Of a stretch of 10,287 nucleotides of DNA, positions 6,143 to 10,287 are shown in pieces (the stretch's first letter is position 1; each line of letters begins with the position of its first letter). The DNA is from Bacteroidota bacterium. Its GTDB lineage: Bacteria; Bacteroidota; Bacteroidia; Flavobacteriales; Weeksellaceae. Made by a program: the position numbers and the translations under genes. The notes under the pieces are model-generated. The model saw nothing but the letters and a program-made list of their open reading frames with translations. It made no database searches and was not told the origin of the DNA. The DNA is taken from the NCBI GenBank assembly GCA_023426625.1, contig JAFAAJ010000005.1, positions 1 to 10,287 of the forward strand. The letters are read 5' to 3'.

Positions 6143-9100
6143 ATGAAAAAAACAGATACATTTTCACATTATCGTGAAGGAAAATCACAAATGCAGCGCT
6201 TTTTAGCAGAATTAGATCCTGGCAATCTTGAATTACATGATTTCGATTTGTTTGATTGGCTATTATTTGCAAACAATTTTGCACAGCGTGTAAACTATTT
6301 CGATAAAGATGATAATACAACACCGCAAGGAAACTGGGGGAACTTCTTCCTGGGTGATGATACCAATGCCATTCCTCGTAGAGAAAGCGTTGAGTATAAA
6401 AGTATGAAAAAACAGGTTACAGATCTTATTTCCCAGTTCGAACAAGACAGCAACTTGACGCCTCACCTGACATTATTTGTGTGCTTTTTAAAATTATTGG
6501 ATTTCTCCAAAAATGCCTTTAATAACTTAACCAAAAGGCATTTGGATTTCTATTATAATGAAATTCTGCAGATTGAAAAAAATGAAGCGAAGCCGGATAA
6601 GGTATATGTTATTTTCGAACTAGCCAAAAAAGCAATTCAGGAAAAAATTCCAGGCGGAACACTCCTGGATGGCAGCAAAGATGCCAAAGGAAAAAAACGC
6701 GTTTATAAAACAGGTGAAGAACTTATTGCCAACCAGGCAAAAGTTGTTGAGATCAAAAGTTTATTGAACGACGTTCAGAAAAGAGAGCTGAAAATGGCTC
6801 CGGTTGCCAATTCTGCGGATGGTTTAGGAGATAAACTGCCGGAAGAAAGCAATTATTGGTGGCCTTTCGGATATAATTCCAATGAAACGGTTTCTGAAAG
6901 ATCCATCTACAAAGAACTTCCGAAAGCCAGGCTTGGTTTCTCGGTAGCATCCTCATTATTTGACCTGAAAGAAGGAGAGAGAAAAGTCACACTCAAAATC
7001 GATTTTGTTAAAGATCCGAATAAAAAACTACAGAATTTATCCAATACAGATATTGAAAACAATATCAAAGTCCTTTGTAGCGGAGAAAAAGAATGGTTGT
7101 CCGGAATTATTTTAAAATGTTTGAAAAATGACGGCAACCAGCTGGAACTTTCTTTTACGTTAGCTAAAGATTTCCCTGCAGTGGTACCATACAACAAGGA
7201 CGTCCTGTTAGAAACATTTCAGACCAATTTCCCGATCGTAAGGTTTATGATCGAAGGAAACAGATATTATGACGTTTATGAAGCCCTTTCTGAAAAGCAG
7301 GTTAAAAACATAGAAATATCAGTGGATGTAAAAGGGGTGAAATCTATTCAGATTGAGAACGACAGCAGTGCTCTGAATGCGGAAAAACCATATTATCCAT
7401 TCACTGCACAACCTGTTAAAGGCTCAAATTTCTACATCAAATGTCCTGAAATGTTTTCCAAAAAATGGCAGAATGCAGACATTACCATCAATTGGAAAAA
7501 CACACCAAGTTCAATAAAAACCTTATACGAAGGATATGTAATTGAACCGAACCAGAACGTCAGTATCAAGCAATTCCAAGCGTTGAAAAAATCGGTCGTT
7601 CCTGCAGATTCTTATTTCAAAGCGGATACTGCCTTGTTGGAAAATGAAGTATGGCATGAGAAGGCTAATGGCATTGAGCTCTTCAAAACATCAGAAAAAG
7701 GGTATAAAACTGAGTTTTCAATTTTTAATGCAAGCAATAAAGCCGGGACAAGCGAGTCGATCAGGTTGACACTGCAGCAATCGTTCTTACAGGATGTATA
7801 TCCTAAACTATATACATTGGCATTATCAAGTGATCCTGAAAATGAGAAAATTGTTCCTAACGAACCTTATATTCCCTTTGCGGAAGACATTGAGCTGAAC
7901 TACACGGCAAAAGAGAGTGTCTATTCTTATTTAACTAAAAATTTCCGTGGGGAAGCTTCAAAAAGCAGCGGCGTACAAGTCTATCACGAAGATGCATTCG
8001 GACAATATGAAAAAGGCGTTGAAACAAACTCTATTGTACCGGTACACCAAAACGGAGGTGAATTATATATCGGTCTTGAAGCCATGCCTCAAACTACCGT
8101 TTCACTGTTGATCCAAATGCTGGAAGGAAGTGAAAACCCTTTAGTGGAAACCTTCGAAGAAAAAGAAGTTATTGAATGGCATATCCTTTCAGGTAATAAC
8201 TGGATCGATCTTTCCGGCGATCTGCTGAAAAATGAAACCGGGAAATTCCTGGAATCAGGTATCGTGAAGTTCAAAATTCCTAAGAATATCAGTACAAAAC
8301 ACACAAGACTTACGGACGGATTGATATGGCTCAGAGCCAGATCCAAAAGAAATTATGATGCCGTATGCAAAATTCAGGGAATATACACACAGGCCGTTTC
8401 AGCGACATTCCAGGATCAGGACAATGATCTTGCTCATTTGACCAACGGTTTGGAGGCAAAAACCATTTCCAAGCTTATTACCAGAGTTCCTCAGGTGAAA
8501 TCCGTAACCCAGCCTTATAATTCTTTTGACGGAAAATATAAAGAGACAGATGCAGAGTTTTACAGAAGGGTGAGCGAGAGACTGAGACATAAGCACAGAG
8601 CGATTACACAATGGGATTACGAACACCTGGTGTTGCAGGAGTTTCCTGAAGTTTTCAAGGTAAAATGTCTGAATCATACTTCTGAGAAATCATATATGGC
8701 ACCGGGACATGTAACCTTAATGGTGGTTCCGAATATTAAAAATAAAAATGCCTTTGATATCTATCAGCCAAGGGTGAGCAGAGCCAGCCTGAATAAAATT
8801 CAGAATTATGTGAACGAATTGAATACGATGCATGTTAAAGCTCAGGTAATAAACCCCAATTATAAAGAAGCCAAAGTATCCGTACAGGTGAAATTTAAAA
8901 CGGATGACGAAATATTTTACATGAAGCAGCTGGATGAAGATATCAAGAAATATATATCACCCTGGGCGTTTACCGATTCCAAAGATATTGATTTTAATGT
9001 GGAACTGAATGTGAATCACCTTATTAACTACCTGGAACAGCTGGATTACATAGATTACATTGATGGGATCAAAATATTGGTGGACAATATTATACAAAAG

Positions 9101-9187
9101 AAATCTTTAATAGAAGTGGATCCTAAATCTATTCTGGTATCTGCCAAACAACACCAGATTACTATTGCAGAACAAGTATGTATTTAA
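6143..9187 (+). CDS. Large baseplate protein (gp6/baseplate J-like, Afp11/Pvc11-like)
   Basis: This 1014-aa protein is recognised as the large eCIS wedge protein related to phage gp6/J. The clearest family signal is at about residues 780-860: V-T-Q-P-Y-N-S-F-D-G-K-Y-K-E-T, then Y-R-R-V-S-E-R-L-R-H-K-H-R-A-I-T, then W-D-Y-E-H-L-V-L-Q-E-F-P-E-V-F-K-V-K, then A-P-G-H-V-T-L-M-V-V-P. The last 150 residues have alternating alpha/beta character, with N-H-L-I-N-Y-L-E-Q-L-D-Y-I-D. The first 750 residues match nothing I can name; they contain mixed alpha and beta stretches and no membrane segment. Large size is normal for the eCIS version compared with short phage J proteins. It should pair with the next gene's product to form the wedge around the spike and anchor the sheath. 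The ATG at 6143 follows an A/T-rich leader, and the next gene starts 27 bases after its stop. Confidence 0.9.
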   Translation: MKKTDTFSHYREGKSQMQRFLAELDPGNLELHDFDLFDWLLFANNFAQRVNYFDKDDNTTPQGNWGNFFLGDDTNAIPRRESVEYKSMKKQVTDLISQFEQDSNLTPHLTLFVCFLKLLDFSKNAFNNLTKRHLDFYYNEILQIEKNEAKPDKVYVIFELAKKAIQEKIPGGTLLDGSKDAKGKKRVYKTGEELIANQAKVVEIKSLLNDVQKRELKMAPVANSADGLGDKLPEESNYWWPFGYNSNETVSERSIYKELPKARLGFSVASSLFDLKEGERKVTLKIDFVKDPNKKLQNLSNTDIENNIKVLCSGEKEWLSGIILKCLKNDGNQLELSFTLAKDFPAVVPYNKDVLLETFQTNFPIVRFMIEGNRYYDVYEALSEKQVKNIEISVDVKGVKSIQIENDSSALNAEKPYYPFTAQPVKGSNFYIKCPEMFSKKWQNADITINWKNTPSSIKTLYEGYVIEPNQNVSIKQFQALKKSVVPADSYFKADTALLENEVWHEKANGIELFKTSEKGYKTEFSIFNASNKAGTSESIRLTLQQSFLQDVYPKLYTLALSSDPENEKIVPNEPYIPFAEDIELNYTAKESVYSYLTKNFRGEASKSSGVQVYHEDAFGQYEKGVETNSIVPVHQNGGELYIGLEAMPQTTVSLLIQMLEGSENPLVETFEEKEVIEWHILSGNNWIDLSGDLLKNETGKFLESGIVKFKIPKNISTKHTRLTDGLIWLRARSKRNYDAVCKIQGIYTQAVSATFQDQDNDLAHLTNGLEAKTISKLITRVPQVKSVTQPYNSFDGKYKETDAEFYRRVSERLRHKHRAITQWDYEHLVLQEFPEVFKVKCLNHTSEKSYMAPGHVTLMVVPNIKNKNAFDIYQPRVSRASLNKIQNYVNELNTMHVKAQVINPNYKEAKVSVQVKFKTDDEIFYMKQLDEDIKKYISPWAFTDSKDIDFNVELNVNHLINYLEQLDYIDYIDGIKILVDNIIQKKSLIEVDPKSILVSAKQHQITIAEQVCI

Positions 9188-9214
9188 TAATAAATAAGAA
9201 GAAAACATATAACC

Positions 9215-10287
9215 ATGTCAGAAAATAAGCACATTAGTATATCAAAAAATATAGAAACGGGAGATCAGACCGATTTTCACTTTCTACGCAAAACAGGTAT
9301 TGAATACATAGAAAAATTAGGAGGAAAACTTTGGACAGATTATAACTCTCATGATCCCGGGATCACTACATTGGAAGTTCTGAGTTATGCCATAACGGAT
9401 CTTGGAATGAGGATGAACCTGAACATGGAAGATATCCTTACCTCTGATGATGCAGACAAAGATATTCATGCACAGTTTTTAAAAGCTACGGAAATTCTGC
9501 CGTCAAGACCCTTAACCGAGCTTGATTACAGAAAACTGTTTATAGACATCAGCTCTGGTTCCGGACACAAAAGACCCATCCGCAACTGCTGGTTGGTTCC
9601 CCATACCGAAACATTATATGTTGATTGCAAAACAGGTCAGTTAGACTTTAAACCTATCGGAGATAAACCGCAAAACTTTAATGTAAAAGGATTATATGAC
9701 GTTTACGTAGATTACGCTGAAGATATCATTAATGAAAATAACGGATGCGGAAAATCAGGCGTCAATCTTCAGATATTAGAGCGTTATCATGCTAACAGAA
9801 GCCTTTGCGAAGATCTGGCTGAAATTAAAGAAATCGAGATCCAGAAAGTGGCAGTATGTGCCCGAATCGGGCTTGTGAACAAAGCTGATGAAGAATTGGT
9901 ACATGCAAAAGTATTGAGAGCAATCAACAATTACCTCTCTCCTGAAGTTCACTTCTACTCATTAAAGCAGATGCTGGATAAAGGGTTGACTACAGATCAG
10001 ATCTTTGAAGGTCCGCTTTTGGACAATGGTTTCATTGATACCGAAGAACTTAAAAACAGCCAGTTGAGAACAGAAGTTCGTCTTTCTGATATCATCAGTG
10101 AGGTGATGAAAGTTGATGGCGTTAAAGAAATCCATGAAATTTCCATCGCTGGTTGCGATGCCGTTAAACAGTCCAACGATTGGCTGATTTGTATAGAAAA
10201 AGGCAGAAAACCGGAGCTTTGTGAGCTAAGTTCATTCAGCTATAGCAAAGGTTCTCTTCCATTGAATATTAACGCCAAAAAAGTTGA
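9215..10287 (+). CDS. Second large baseplate protein (Afp12/Pvc12-like), 3' truncated by window
   Basis: This ORF opens with ATG at 9215 and stays open for 357 codons to the window edge. The N-terminal motif W-T-D-Y-N-S-H-D-P-G-I-T-T-L-E-V-L-S-Y-A (residues 40-59), then I-T-D-L-G-M-R, is characteristic of the second big eCIS baseplate protein. So is P-L-T-E-L-D-Y-R-K-L-F-I-D at 99-111, followed by an N-C-W-L segment near 124. Further on, V-R-L-S-D-I-I-S-E-V-M-K-V-D-G-V-K-E-I resembles baseplate-J-type modules. It is expected to partner the preceding 1014-aa protein in the wedge. The spacing of 27 bases implies one transcript. Total length, C-terminus and downstream neighbours (typically fibre, tape measure and ATPase genes) lie outside the window. 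Confidence 0.9.
   Translation, partial: MSENKHISISKNIETGDQTDFHFLRKTGIEYIEKLGGKLWTDYNSHDPGITTLEVLSYAITDLGMRMNLNMEDILTSDDADKDIHAQFLKATEILPSRPLTELDYRKLFIDISSGSGHKRPIRNCWLVPHTETLYVDCKTGQLDFKPIGDKPQNFNVKGLYDVYVDYAEDIINENNGCGKSGVNLQILERYHANRSLCEDLAEIKEIEIQKVAVCARIGLVNKADEELVHAKVLRAINNYLSPEVHFYSLKQMLDKGLTTDQIFEGPLLDNGFIDTEELKNSQLRTEVRLSDIISEVMKVDGVKEIHEISIAGCDAVKQSNDWLICIEKGRKPELCELSSFSYSKGSLPLNINAKKV

Overview
The window is part of a contractile injection system (phage-tail-like) structural operon. Every convincing gene lies on the + strand. The gene set is a tube/sheath module, a LysM tube-spike adaptor, a VgrG-like spike with a PAAR tip, a gp25-like wedge and two very large baseplate proteins. 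This matches extracellular contractile injection systems (eCIS) of the Afp/PVC/AlgoCIS type rather than a complete phage or a canonical T6SS. The host is most likely a Bacteroidota, probably a flavobacterium such as Chryseobacterium. That inference rests on the low-to-moderate GC, the AT-rich start regions without strong Shine-Dalgarno sequences, a DUF5908-like small protein, and the general look of the proteins. No marker gene confirms it.

Layout. (1) 1-98 is the 3' end of a tube gene. (2) 123-1421 is the sheath. (3) 1458-1889 is a second tube gene whose last 98 bases match the upstream gene exactly. (4) 1892-2359 is a diverged tube paralogue starting 2 bases later. (5) 2360-2563 is a non-coding gap dominated by a 12-bp perfect inverted repeat that closes about 100 nt of foldable sequence and ends in a T-run. 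(6) 2564-2725 is a 53-aa DUF5908-like gene whose stop overlaps the next start. (7) 2722-3444 is the LysM adaptor, 3446-5188 the spike and 5194-5484 the PAAR tip, packed almost without gaps. (8) 5485-5642 is a gap with a long imperfect AT-rich hairpin. (9) 5643-6053 is the gp25-like wedge and 6143-9187 the large gp6/baseplate-J-like protein. From 9215 to the window edge runs the second large baseplate protein (Afp12-like), which is incomplete.

Working model. The tube proteins stack as the inner tube inside the contractile sheath. The LysM protein joins the tube to the VgrG/PAAR spike. The gp25-like protein and the two large proteins build the wedge plate that holds the sheath and triggers contraction. 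Tail fibres, tape measure, AAA+ ATPase, cap/terminator and toxin cargo are not in this window and would be expected outside it.

The points most worth following are the exactly repeated tube 3' ends flanking the sheath, and the structured intergenic element at 2370-2497, which I cannot assign to any known RNA or mobile-element family.
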